Under the pieces are notes generated by a model that saw only the letters and a list, made by a program, of their open reading frames with translations, did not search any database and was not told the origin of the DNA. A stretch of DNA of 42,519 nt from Candidatus Bathyarchaeota archaeon. GTDB lineage: Archaea; Thermoproteota; Bathyarchaeia; TCS64; B23. The stretch is from assembly GCA_937898665.1 (NCBI GenBank), contig CALEIY010000006.1, forward strand, positions 1 through 42,519, written 5' to 3'. A program made the translations under genes and the position numbers. This document shows positions 1 to 8,483 of this stretch, one piece after another; position 1 is the stretch's first letter; each line of letters begins with the position of its first letter.

Positions 1-59
1 GAGGAGTTGAGACTTGAAGCCGAGAAGACTGGAATATGAACATTAAAAAGGGAGAGCTG

Positions 60-272
60 CTACCTACGCGACCTATCTTTCTTCGAGAGCCACCAATCGA
101 GGTATTCCCTGTATCTACGACTCCTCTCATCCTCGTCCCTCATGGAATGCAGCCTTTCCAAAGCCTCGGATAGCTCAGCCTCGGTGTAGGAGAGGCCGCA
201 GCTCTGACAGAAATACATCTTCAAACGTCTATCCCAGGTGAGCTTTCCGCCGCACTCAACACAGTAGGGCAT
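60..272 (-). CDS. small zinc-ribbon protein
   Basis: 70 aa ORF with CVECG...CQSCG zinc-ribbon motif and a charged C-terminal helix. Confidence 0.6.
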   Translation of the reverse strand: MPYCVECGGKLTWDRRLKMYFCQSCGLSYTEAELSEALERLHSMRDEDERSRRYREYLDWWLSKKDRSRR

Positions 273-311
273 CTCGGATTTAAAGAGGTGAGGGAGATAA
301 AAAGGATGTCT

Positions 312-1655
312 CTAGGCGGGTGAAGGCGGTGGGGGTGCTATATATCCCTTCTCCATCAGCAGCTTCACTATCTCCTGTGTTCGCCTTATGATGCTGGAGG
401 CCCTCTCATATAGCTCGTCTCTGCTCAGTTTCCTCCTGGCGACGCCCTGCTCTATGGCCTTTAGGGCGACGGCCACTGCCTCACGTGGGAAGACCTCCCA
501 CTCCTCCATCGTCGGTATGATATAGTTCTCGTCGATGCCCTTTTCCTCCGCGAACTTCGCCAGCTCCATCGCCCCTGCGATGCACATCTCATCGGTGATG
601 GTTCTAGCCCTAACGTCGAGGGCGCCCCTGAAGACGGCTGGGAATCCTAGGCTGTTGTTTATCTGATTGGGGAAGTCCGACCGCCCTGTGGCGACTATCC
701 TGGCTCCAGCCTCCTTAGCCTCCCATGGCCATATCTCTGGGATGGGGTTGGCGCAGGAGAAGACTATGGCGTCATCAGCCATCACGGCTATGTCCTCCTT
801 CGTTAGGACTCCTGGCCCAGGTTTCGACATGGCGATTAGGACATCGCTCCCCTTCAATGCCTCCCTGATTCCTCCCGTCCTCCCCTCGGCGTTGGTCTGC
901 TCCGCCAGCTCCCATTTGTAGGTTCCCTTGATGTCCTCCCTACCCGTATGTATGATTCCCCTACTATCCGTCATGATGATGTGGCCTGGATTTACGCCTG
1001 CGGCCTTCAGGACGTAGAAGGTTCTTGTGCAGGCGGCTCCAGCTCCGATGAATGTTACCTTAATCTCACCCATCTTCTTTCCAACTATCTTGAGGGCGTT
1101 TATCAGGCCTGCGAGGACGACGAGGGCGGTTCCCTGCTGGTCGTCATGCCATATCGGTATTTCAAGCTCCTTCCTCAGCCGTTCGAGAATATAGAAGCAT
1201 TTAGGCTTCTCGATATCCTCAAGGTTTATCCCCCCGAAGGTTGGCTCGATCCACTTGCAGAACTGTATTATCTCCTCGGCGTCCTTCGTCGCTATGCTGA
1301 GGGGAAATGCATCGACGCCTCCTAGATACTTGAAGAGGAGAGCCTTCCCCTCCATTACGGGTAGGCCGGCGAGGCCTCCAATGTTCCCGAGGCCAAGAAC
1401 CCTCGTTCCGTCGGATACAACGGCGACGTAGTTCCACTTACTCGTCTCCTCGAAGGCGACATCAGGGTTCTCAACTATCCTGCGGCAGACGGCTGCCACT
1501 CCAGGCGTATACCATATCGAGAAGTCATTGAGGGTTCGTATGGCGCATTTAGGCATCACCTCAACCTTCCCCTGGTAGAAGGCGTGGTATGGCGGCGCGA
1601 TCTTACCCCACCTGGAAGCCTTCTCCAAGAGCTCCTCCTTGGTTACCTTCTTCAT
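312..1655 (-). CDS. malic enzyme (malate dehydrogenase, oxaloacetate-decarboxylating)
   Basis: 447 aa; WYTPGVAAVCR, WHDDQQGTALVVLAGL, FIGAGAACTRT and FSCANPIPEIWP motifs typical of malic enzymes. Confidence 0.93.
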   Translation of the reverse strand: MKKVTKEELLEKASRWGKIAPPYHAFYQGKVEVMPKCAIRTLNDFSIWYTPGVAAVCRRIVENPDVAFEETSKWNYVAVVSDGTRVLGLGNIGGLAGLPVMEGKALLFKYLGGVDAFPLSIATKDAEEIIQFCKWIEPTFGGINLEDIEKPKCFYILERLRKELEIPIWHDDQQGTALVVLAGLINALKIVGKKMGEIKVTFIGAGAACTRTFYVLKAAGVNPGHIIMTDSRGIIHTGREDIKGTYKWELAEQTNAEGRTGGIREALKGSDVLIAMSKPGPGVLTKEDIAVMADDAIVFSCANPIPEIWPWEAKEAGARIVATGRSDFPNQINNSLGFPAVFRGALDVRARTITDEMCIAGAMELAKFAEEKGIDENYIIPTMEEWEVFPREAVAVALKAIEQGVARRKLSRDELYERASSIIRRTQEIVKLLMEKGYIAPPPPSPA

Positions 1656-1694
1656 CTAAACCACCATTTACCTCCGATATAGGTGAGCAGACCC

Positions 1695-1703
1695 TTTATA
1701 TAA
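1695..1703 (-). promoter_or_regulatory. putative TATA box for malic enzyme gene
   Basis: TTATATAAA on the minus strand in the 55-nt hdrA-malic enzyme gap, about 40 nt upstream of the ATG. Confidence 0.4.
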
Positions 1704-1710
1704 CTGGGGG

Positions 1711-4071
1711 TTAGTCCAACTCCTCCCTCAGCTGGATGCGGATCTCCTCGTCGAGGGGGCCCTCATCGGCGATCATATCGTGGAACGTGGTGAAGACCTT
1801 CTTCAGCTTCCTCCAATCTGGGACGTAGACCCTGCTATACCACAGCCTGAAGCTGTCGACGCCGTGATCCTCCAGCTCCCATCGATAGTCGTCGGCCCTC
1901 TCCTCAGAGATGACATGGGCCTTCCCATAGGGGCCCTCATGTTCAGGGGCCTCCAGCAGCATAACGCCGTCGGCTCCATGGGCGAAGGCGTAGAGGATGT
2001 GCTCCAGCTTCAACCTACTCATCGATGGCAGCGGTATGATGCGTATGCTGCTAGGATACTCCAACCTGGCCAGGCCCGCGAGGTCGACGGCCGTGTAGGC
2101 CACCTCCATCTCCACGAAGGCAAGTATCTTAACCTCAGCCTCAGAGCGTTCGAGGATCCCCCTGATCTGGGCCTTCAACTGCTCCTCGCTGAGGCCCTGC
2201 TGATCCAGGGCGCCCCTTGGACATGCGGGTATACAGGCTCCGCAGCCGCTGCAGAGCATCTCGTTTATAACGGCCTTCCCATCGGCGATGCTGATGGCTG
2301 CCTCTGGGCAGGCTTCGACGCATTCTCCACAGCCGTCGCAGAGATCTGGGTTGATGAGATAAGCCTTATTGGGTTCTATCAGCCTCTCGGCTGAGAGGAA
2401 GTTAACGGCCTTCATGGCTGCTGCCTCGGCCTCAGCCGTCGTCGTCTGGATATCCTTCGGCCCAAGAACCATTCCGCAGGCGAAGACGCCATCCCTCTTC
2501 GTCGCCACGGGGTCGAGCTTCGGATGCCTCTCAAGGATGAAGCCATCCTCGTCGACGGGTATGCGGAGCATCTCCGCCAGTTTATGCGTCTCATCGGTGA
2601 CGATGACGGGTGGACAGAGGACAACGAGGTCTACGGGATTCTCAACCATCCGGTTGAGCATCATATCCTCGCCCCTCACTACGATCCTGTCGCCCTCTGG
2701 GATGAGCTCCACAACCTTCCCCTTCACGAAGAGGGCTCCCTTCCTCTGCGTCTCGAGGTAGAACTCCTCATAGCGTCGTCCTGGAGTCCTTATGTCTATG
2801 TAGTGGATCCAGACCTCCACGCCTCTGTCGAGGAGGAGTTGAGCCTGCTTCAACGCGTAGAGGCAGCAGACCCTGCTGCAGTAGGGTTTACCATTCTCCG
2901 TGTCCCTGGAGCCTGCGCAGAGGATGTAGGCCACCCTCCTAAACTCCTTTCCGGTTCTTGGGTTGATGAGCTGCCCACCCGTCGGGCCGTTTACGTCGAG
3001 GATCCTCTCCATCTCGAGGCTTGTGACGACCTGTGGATACCGGCCATAGCCATATCTTGGGAGATCGTTGGCGTCGTATAGCTCGAAGCCCGTCGCCAGG
3101 ATGATGGCCCCCACATCCAGCTCTAGGATGCGCTCCTCATCATCTAGGTTTATCGCATCCCTCGGACAGGCCTCGACGCATTTACCACACCTTGTGCAGG
3201 CTTCGAAGTCGATGGTGTAGACCGAGGGGACAGCCTGGGGGAAGGGTATGTAGGCCGCCTTCCTGGGGCCGAGGCCCATGTTATACTCACTCGGCACCTC
3301 AACGGGGCAGACCCTACTACAGGTTCCACAGCCGATGCACTTCTCGGGGTCTACGCCTCGTGGCTTAAGCCTCACCTTAACATGGAACTCACCTGGAACT
3401 CCTGAGACCTCCACGACCTCAGCGTAGGTGATGAGATGTATGTTTGGGTTGTTTGAGACGCTCGCCATCTTAGGCGTCAATATACACTGGCTGCAGTCGA
3501 GCGTTGGGAAGACCTTCGGATACTGGATCATGTGGCCTCCTATGCTCGGCCTCTTCTCGACGAGGTGAACTCGGAGGCCATACTCGGCCAGTCGGAGGCT
3601 GGCCGTTATGCCCGCGACTCCTCCACCTATGATGAGAACCTCGGGTATGGACTTCGCCCTCTTAGCCTCCAGGGGCCTTGAGACTCTCGCCCGTTCGATG
3701 CCTCCTCGGATGAGGTCTAAGGCCTTCCGGGTAGCCCCCTCGGGGTCATCCTTATGAACCCAGCTGCACTGCTCTCTGATGTTGACCATCTCCAGCAGCG
3801 CCCTGTTTAGGCCTACTTCCTCGAGGTTTGAGGCGAAGGTCTCCCTATGCATCTTCGGGGTGCAGCAGGCCAGCACAACCCTATTTAGGCCGAGGCGTTG
3901 AACCGTCCGCTTGATATTCTCTATGGAGGGCTTTGAACAGAGATATCGTTCACGCCTGGCGTAGGCCACCTCGGGTCTGATTGCCTCAACAACCCTTTGG
4001 ACGTCGACGTAGTCCCCTATGTTTCCCCCACATTCGCATACCCAGACCCCGATCTTGGGCTCCCCGCTCAT
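1711..4071 (-). CDS. hdrA: HdrA-like flavin/iron-sulfur protein (CoB-CoM heterodisulfide reductase subunit A family) with C-terminal degenerate FlpD/MvhD-like domain
   Basis: 786 aa; GGGVAGITASLRLAEYG FAD fold, LDCSQCILTPKM, four CxxCxxCxxxCP ferredoxin motifs; C-terminus resembles FlpD (AYTAVDLAGLARLEYPSSIRII...GADGVMLL) without cysteines. Confidence 0.92.
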   Translation of the reverse strand: MSGEPKIGVWVCECGGNIGDYVDVQRVVEAIRPEVAYARRERYLCSKPSIENIKRTVQRLGLNRVVLACCTPKMHRETFASNLEEVGLNRALLEMVNIREQCSWVHKDDPEGATRKALDLIRGGIERARVSRPLEAKRAKSIPEVLIIGGGVAGITASLRLAEYGLRVHLVEKRPSIGGHMIQYPKVFPTLDCSQCILTPKMASVSNNPNIHLITYAEVVEVSGVPGEFHVKVRLKPRGVDPEKCIGCGTCSRVCPVEVPSEYNMGLGPRKAAYIPFPQAVPSVYTIDFEACTRCGKCVEACPRDAINLDDEERILELDVGAIILATGFELYDANDLPRYGYGRYPQVVTSLEMERILDVNGPTGGQLINPRTGKEFRRVAYILCAGSRDTENGKPYCSRVCCLYALKQAQLLLDRGVEVWIHYIDIRTPGRRYEEFYLETQRKGALFVKGKVVELIPEGDRIVVRGEDMMLNRMVENPVDLVVLCPPVIVTDETHKLAEMLRIPVDEDGFILERHPKLDPVATKRDGVFACGMVLGPKDIQTTTAEAEAAAMKAVNFLSAERLIEPNKAYLINPDLCDGCGECVEACPEAAISIADGKAVINEMLCSGCGACIPACPRGALDQQGLSEEQLKAQIRGILERSEAEVKILAFVEMEVAYTAVDLAGLARLEYPSSIRIIPLPSMSRLKLEHILYAFAHGADGVMLLEAPEHEGPYGKAHVISEERADDYRWELEDHGVDSFRLWYSRVYVPDWRKLKKVFTTFHDMIADEGPLDEEIRIQLREELD

Positions 4072-4082
4072 AGGCTCACCGC

Positions 4083-5738
4083 TTAGAGCAGCCTTATATG
4101 ATGCTCTAGGGTCTTCTTCCCCCTATACTCTGGAAGCAGTATGGGCGCCCTCCTATCGGTCTCGATGCCTGCCTCCCTCAGCCAGCGCTCATATCGCTCC
4201 ACATGCTTCAGAGTCGGCTTCCCGACGTTGACCCTCTTAGCCCTCTCAGCTGCGAATCTGCCGGCTCTCCTCCCGAAGACGTAGAGCTCCAGCTGTGAGT
4301 TTCCCATCAGCCTATTCTTGCCGTGGACTCCCCCCGAGACCTCCCCCGCTGCATACAGGCCTGGAACGGTGGTCTCACATCTGGCGTTGATGACGACGCC
4401 TCCGTTCTGGTAGTGGAGCGTCGGGAAGACCAGTATGGGCTCCTTGCGTATGTCTATGTCGAAGCGTTTGAAGGTTCTATACATCGCCGCGAACTCCCGT
4501 TCGATGGTTCCCTCACCGTTGATGATGTCGATCAGCGGCGTATCCAGCCAGACGCCCCTCATACCCGTCGGCGTCGTGACGCCCAGTTCTCTGCCATAGC
4601 ACTCCCTTATGATGGCGGCTGCCTCCACATCCCTCGGCTCGAGGGGATTGACGAAAAGTTCTCCGAGGCGGTTGACGGGCTGGGCGCCTCTACCCCTCAG
4701 CTTCTCGGTGCAGAGCTGTCCGACGATCTGCTCGGGCCATGCGGCCCCAGTTGGGTGATACTGGGTTGCATCGAGGTCTCGGAGCTCTGCGCCGACGTGA
4801 TATGCCAACACTATGCCGTCGCCGGTCGCCCCGTAGTGGTTTGTGGTCTCGAATCCCTGGATGTGTAGTCGGCCGTATCCTCCGGTTGCGAGGATCGTCG
4901 ACTTGGCCCTTGCGATTAGATACTCATCCGAGTCGAGGTCATAGAGAACTGAGCCGACCACTTGGCCTGATTCATCGGTGAGGAGTTCGACGGCGCAGGT
5001 GAATTCGAGGTAGGGTATCTCCCTGTTTAGGAATTCATCGAGTAGAACCCTGGTGATCTCCAGGCCAGTATAGTCTTTGCAGCTTAGCATCCTCCTCCGG
5101 CAGGTTCCTCCTCCTGGGGAGAGCTTTATGCTTCCATCTGGGTTTCTGTCGTAGAGGACGCCGAGGGATTGATGCCACTTGATGACGTCTGGAGCCTCCT
5201 TGACGAGTATCTCAACCAGCTCAGGGTTGTTGGCGAAGTGGCCTCCACCCATTATGTCGAGGAAGTGTAGAACCGGGCTGTCGTCGGGGCCGAGGGCGGC
5301 CTGGATTCCGCCTTGGCTCATCTTGGAGTTCGAGTCTCCAAGCCTCAGCTTCTGAACGAGGAGTATGCCCTCCTTGTCGATGTGCTCAGATGCTATGAGG
5401 GCTGCGCTCAGCCCGGCGCCTCCGGCCCCTATGATGAGGATGTCGACGTCGTAGTCGATCTCTGAGAGGTCTATCATATCTGGGGTGATGAGGGGGTGAG
5501 CCTCAAGGATGTCGGCCACCTCATGGGGAACCATCATCCCCTTGCTGGGGCCTATCCTCAGGGGGCGCTTAGCTCCCTCCTTATAGTCTGGATGCCACTC
5601 CCTGAGGATGCGCTCCCTCTCCTCCTCGGACATTCGGGGATAGGTCTTCCCTATCCTCTCATCTCGGGTCTCCTCAACCATCCTTAGGGAATCCCACATC
5701 TCCTCTGGATATCCTGGATACTCCTCCATAGGCATCAC
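4083..5738 (-). CDS. fumarate reductase/succinate dehydrogenase-type flavoprotein subunit
   Basis: 551 aa; GAGGAGLSAAL, SQGGIQAAL, QYHPTG, LRGRGAQPVNRLGELF, HYQNGGV and HGKNRLMGNSQLEL active-site motifs; N-terminal extension of about 95 aa. Confidence 0.9.
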   Translation of the reverse strand: MMPMEEYPGYPEEMWDSLRMVEETRDERIGKTYPRMSEEERERILREWHPDYKEGAKRPLRIGPSKGMMVPHEVADILEAHPLITPDMIDLSEIDYDVDILIIGAGGAGLSAALIASEHIDKEGILLVQKLRLGDSNSKMSQGGIQAALGPDDSPVLHFLDIMGGGHFANNPELVEILVKEAPDVIKWHQSLGVLYDRNPDGSIKLSPGGGTCRRRMLSCKDYTGLEITRVLLDEFLNREIPYLEFTCAVELLTDESGQVVGSVLYDLDSDEYLIARAKSTILATGGYGRLHIQGFETTNHYGATGDGIVLAYHVGAELRDLDATQYHPTGAAWPEQIVGQLCTEKLRGRGAQPVNRLGELFVNPLEPRDVEAAAIIRECYGRELGVTTPTGMRGVWLDTPLIDIINGEGTIEREFAAMYRTFKRFDIDIRKEPILVFPTLHYQNGGVVINARCETTVPGLYAAGEVSGGVHGKNRLMGNSQLELYVFGRRAGRFAAERAKRVNVGKPTLKHVERYERWLREAGIETDRRAPILLPEYRGKKTLEHHIRLL

Positions 5739-6433
5739 ACCCTTATCTCCCTACTCTCATAACGCTTCCTCAGCTCCTCGGGTGGCAGCCTCTTCAGCTG
5801 CTCAAGCTCCTCGTCGAACTTCCCCTCCTCGACCTCGGCGACTCGCTTCTCCACCTCCTCTGAGAGGCCGAGGATATACTTCGAGTATAGCCTCCTCGCC
5901 AGCTGAGCCACCTGATAGGGGACGATCTCAGCTGGACATCTGATGGCGCAGAGGCCGCAGGCGATGCAGTCGAAGGAGAGCTCAACAACCTTCTCTATAT
6001 CACCCCGTAGGGCAGCCTGAACATAGTCCATCACCATCAAGTCCTGGGGACACGCCTTAGTGCAGGTGTTGCAGCTTAGGCATCGGGTGATCTCTGGGAA
6101 ATGCTCGACGAAGACGTTGGGCGTCGGCCTAATCTTCTCTATGTCATAGAGCTTCTTCTCAGCCGGTGTGAAGGGTATCTGGACGATGTACATGCCGTCC
6201 TCTACGACCTTCTGGCAGGCGAGGGCCGCCTGCAGCTTGTAGCTCCCCTTCACCCTATACAGCGTGGCGCAGGCTCCACAGAATCCCCCCCTGCAGCCGA
6301 CGCCTCTGCGAAGCTGGTATCCGGCGTACTCCATCGCCTTCATGATGGTTAGCCCAGCTGGCACTCGGTGTTTCTTGCCCATCACATATATGGTGACCAT
6401 CTTCCCCTCCTTCTCCATCGGCTTCACCTCCAT
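5735..6433 (-). CDS. iron-sulfur protein: 2Fe-2S plus two 4Fe-4S motifs (fumarate reductase/Tfr-like electron-transfer subunit)
   Basis: CRGGFCGAC...C plant-type 2Fe-2S motif, then CLSCNTCTKACP and CIACGLCAIRCP; 4-nt overlap with flavoprotein gene. Confidence 0.85.
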   Translation of the reverse strand: MEVKPMEKEGKMVTIYVMGKKHRVPAGLTIMKAMEYAGYQLRRGVGCRGGFCGACATLYRVKGSYKLQAALACQKVVEDGMYIVQIPFTPAEKKLYDIEKIRPTPNVFVEHFPEITRCLSCNTCTKACPQDLMVMDYVQAALRGDIEKVVELSFDCIACGLCAIRCPAEIVPYQVAQLARRLYSKYILGLSEEVEKRVAEVEEGKFDEELEQLKRLPPEELRKRYESREIRV

Positions 6434-7317
6434 AGACCCCTCTCCCTCAGGAGGGGCCTGGGATCGGGGTTGTTCTCCTCCAGGTGGGCCTCCTCCTCTA
6501 GGCCGAAGGCTAGGGCCATAAGCTGCGTGAAGTATAGGACGGGAATCCCCTTAAAGTCTCTGAAGAGTCTTCCGATGAGGCCCTGCCTATCGGCCATGTT
6601 GAACATGCAGAGGGGGCAGGAGAGCGCTATGAGGTCAGCCCCCATCTCGGAGGCCTGCCTCAAAATCTTATATGACAACTCGGCGGCCTCCTCCTTCATG
6701 AAGACGGTGTGATAGGCTCCACAACACCTGGATTTGAAGGGTATATCCACCACCTCAGCCCCCAAGGCCTCTAGGAGATTCTCCATGATCCTCGGCTCCT
6801 CTGGGTCGTCGACGCCAAAGCCCCTCGGCCTCAACAGTAGACACCCATAATATGGTGCAACTCTCAACTCCTCCAAGGGTCTCTCAACCCGTTCGGAGAT
6901 CTTCCCCCATCCCAGCTCGCTTAGGAGCTCCAGTAGATGTATGACCTCAGCCTTCCCCCCGTAGGGTCTGTTCTCCTTCTCCATGATGGATTCGATGACC
7001 CTCCGCTTGTCGCTGTCATTCCTGTAGAGGTGGTTAGCCCGTTTGAGGGTGTTGTAGCACATGGCGCAGAGGGTGACAACCCTAGGCTCGTCGACGAGTC
7101 CAGCCTCAACGGCCTCCTCAACCCTCAATAGAACCCTAACGGGGGCGAGGTGATGCATCACATCATCCTTAGCGAGGGCGTGAACCGTCCCACAGCAGTT
7201 CCACCTGGGGAGCTCCACCAGCTCTATGCCGAGGGCCTTGGAGACGGCGAGGGCCGACTTCTCGAAGCTCTGGGCCGTCGTCTTCAGGGTGCATCCAGGG
7301 TAGTATGGAAGCCTCAG
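6424..7317 (-). CDS. hdrB: HdrB/SdhE-like CCG-domain protein; ORF-track start (7218) is too short, frame extends to an in-frame TGA at 7324-7326 with candidate CTG start at 7315-7317
   Basis: Two CCG modules: YYPGC...NCCGTV...LCAMC and YYGCLLLRP...SRCCGAY...LSCPLC; the YYPGC codons lie upstream of the predicted GTG start. Confidence 0.85.
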   Translation of the reverse strand: MRLPYYPGCTLKTTAQSFEKSALAVSKALGIELVELPRWNCCGTVHALAKDDVMHHLAPVRVLLRVEEAVEAGLVDEPRVVTLCAMCYNTLKRANHLYRNDSDKRRVIESIMEKENRPYGGKAEVIHLLELLSELGWGKISERVERPLEELRVAPYYGCLLLRPRGFGVDDPEEPRIMENLLEALGAEVVDIPFKSRCCGAYHTVFMKEEAAELSYKILRQASEMGADLIALSCPLCMFNMADRQGLIGRLFRDFKGIPVLYFTQLMALAFGLEEEAHLEENNPDPRPLLRERGLWR

Positions 7318-7323
7318 AGCCTC

Positions 7324-7740
7324 TCACCCCGTCAACTTCCTCTGGCAGCTCACCAGGGCGATCTGGGGGAGCTCCCTCAACTCCTCCGGTGGGAGAAGGT
7401 CGATGGAGACTCTATCATATTTACGCCTCAAGACCAGCTGTCTCAAGGCCTCCATCACGTTGGCGACATCGATACCCCTCGGACAGCGAACCTGACAGGT
7501 GAAGCAGGAGCTGCATATCCAGATCGTCTTTGAGTCCAGCACCTCCTCGACGCCGAGTTGAACCATCCTCATAACGGTGGAGGGGAGCAGATCCATCTCA
7601 TCGGTTAGGGGGCATCCGGAGCTGCAGGCTCCACATTGGTAGCAGAGTCCTACATCCTCCCCGCTTAGCTCCTTAACCCGTTCACGGAAGGGTTTAAGCT
7701 TCTCGCCCAGCCGTAGGGTCTCCCCCGATCCCAGCGGCAT
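7324..7740 (-). CDS. hdrC: HdrC-like 4Fe-4S protein
   Basis: CYQCGACSSGCP and CSSCFTCQVRCP motifs; 138 aa; same frame as downstream hdrB. Confidence 0.88.
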   Translation of the reverse strand: MPLGSGETLRLGEKLKPFRERVKELSGEDVGLCYQCGACSSGCPLTDEMDLLPSTVMRMVQLGVEEVLDSKTIWICSSCFTCQVRCPRGIDVANVMEALRQLVLRRKYDRVSIDLLPPEELRELPQIALVSCQRKLTG

Positions 7741-7881
7741 TTTCTATATCACTCACTACGAGGCCAATATACGTCTTTCCCTAGAGTTTACCTCTTCTCT
7801 TCTCACCAATCGACTAGATATTTAACTCATGATGGGAGAACTCTAATAGTTGTTGCCGAGTTATTTAAGGAGGTGCCATCG
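7741..7881. promoter_or_regulatory. divergent promoter region between hdrC and fumarase genes
   Basis: AT-rich GATATTTAAC near 7813 could serve either strand; GGAGGTG at 7869-7875 fits a Shine-Dalgarno for ATG 7882. Confidence 0.45.
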
Positions 7882-8478
7882 ATGAGATATCATCTATCGA
7901 CGCCGATCCCAGAGGAGGAGATTAGAAGGCTGAGGGTTGGAGATATCCTATACATCGATGGGATGATGGTTACAGCGCGGGATGAGGCCCATAAGAAGGC
8001 CCTGGAACTCCATGAGCGGGGTGAGAAGCCCCCAATAGATTTCAGGGGACTAGCCATCTTCCACTGCGGCCCAATAGTGAAGAGGAAGGGCGACAGGTGG
8101 AGGGTGGTCGCCGCTGGTCCTACGACCTCGATGAGGATGGAGATATTCGAAGATCGCTTCATAGAGGTCTATAGACCGGCGGTCATCATCGGAAAGGGAG
8201 GTATGGGGGAGAGAACCTCCAAAGCCTGTCAGAGATATGGATGCGTCTACGCAGCCTTCACGGGGGGAGCAGCCCTATTGGCTGCTGAGAGGATCAAGGC
8301 CGTTAGAGATGTCTATTGGCTGGAGGAGCTGGGCATGCCTGAATGCCTCTGGGTCTTCGAGGTTGAGGGCTTCGGCCCCCTCATCGTCACCATCGACACT
8401 CACGGGGGAAACCTCACCGAGGAGGTGAAGCAGAAGGTGTGGGAACGCTTCGAGAGTCTAAAGGCGTCACTGAGGTGA
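7882..8478 (+). CDS. class I fumarate hydratase, beta (C-terminal) subunit
   Basis: LRVGDILYIDGMMVTARDEAHKK, HCGPIV, GPTTSMRM, GKGGM; ATG at 7882 after GGAGGTG preferred to the GTG at 7873. Confidence 0.9.
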   Translation: MRYHLSTPIPEEEIRRLRVGDILYIDGMMVTARDEAHKKALELHERGEKPPIDFRGLAIFHCGPIVKRKGDRWRVVAAGPTTSMRMEIFEDRFIEVYRPAVIIGKGGMGERTSKACQRYGCVYAAFTGGAALLAAERIKAVRDVYWLEELGMPECLWVFEVEGFGPLIVTIDTHGGNLTEEVKQKVWERFESLKASLR

Positions 8479-8483
8479 GATCC

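Noticed and set aside
667-1325. Plus-strand ORFs opposite malic enzyme
   Set aside because: Antisense shadows of a strongly recognisable minus-strand CDS; no independent motifs.
7312-7330. TGA between hdrC and hdrB as a selenocysteine codon
   Set aside because: It lies at a linker between two known domains, not at a catalytic Cys position; CTG initiation is simpler. No SECIS element identified by eye.
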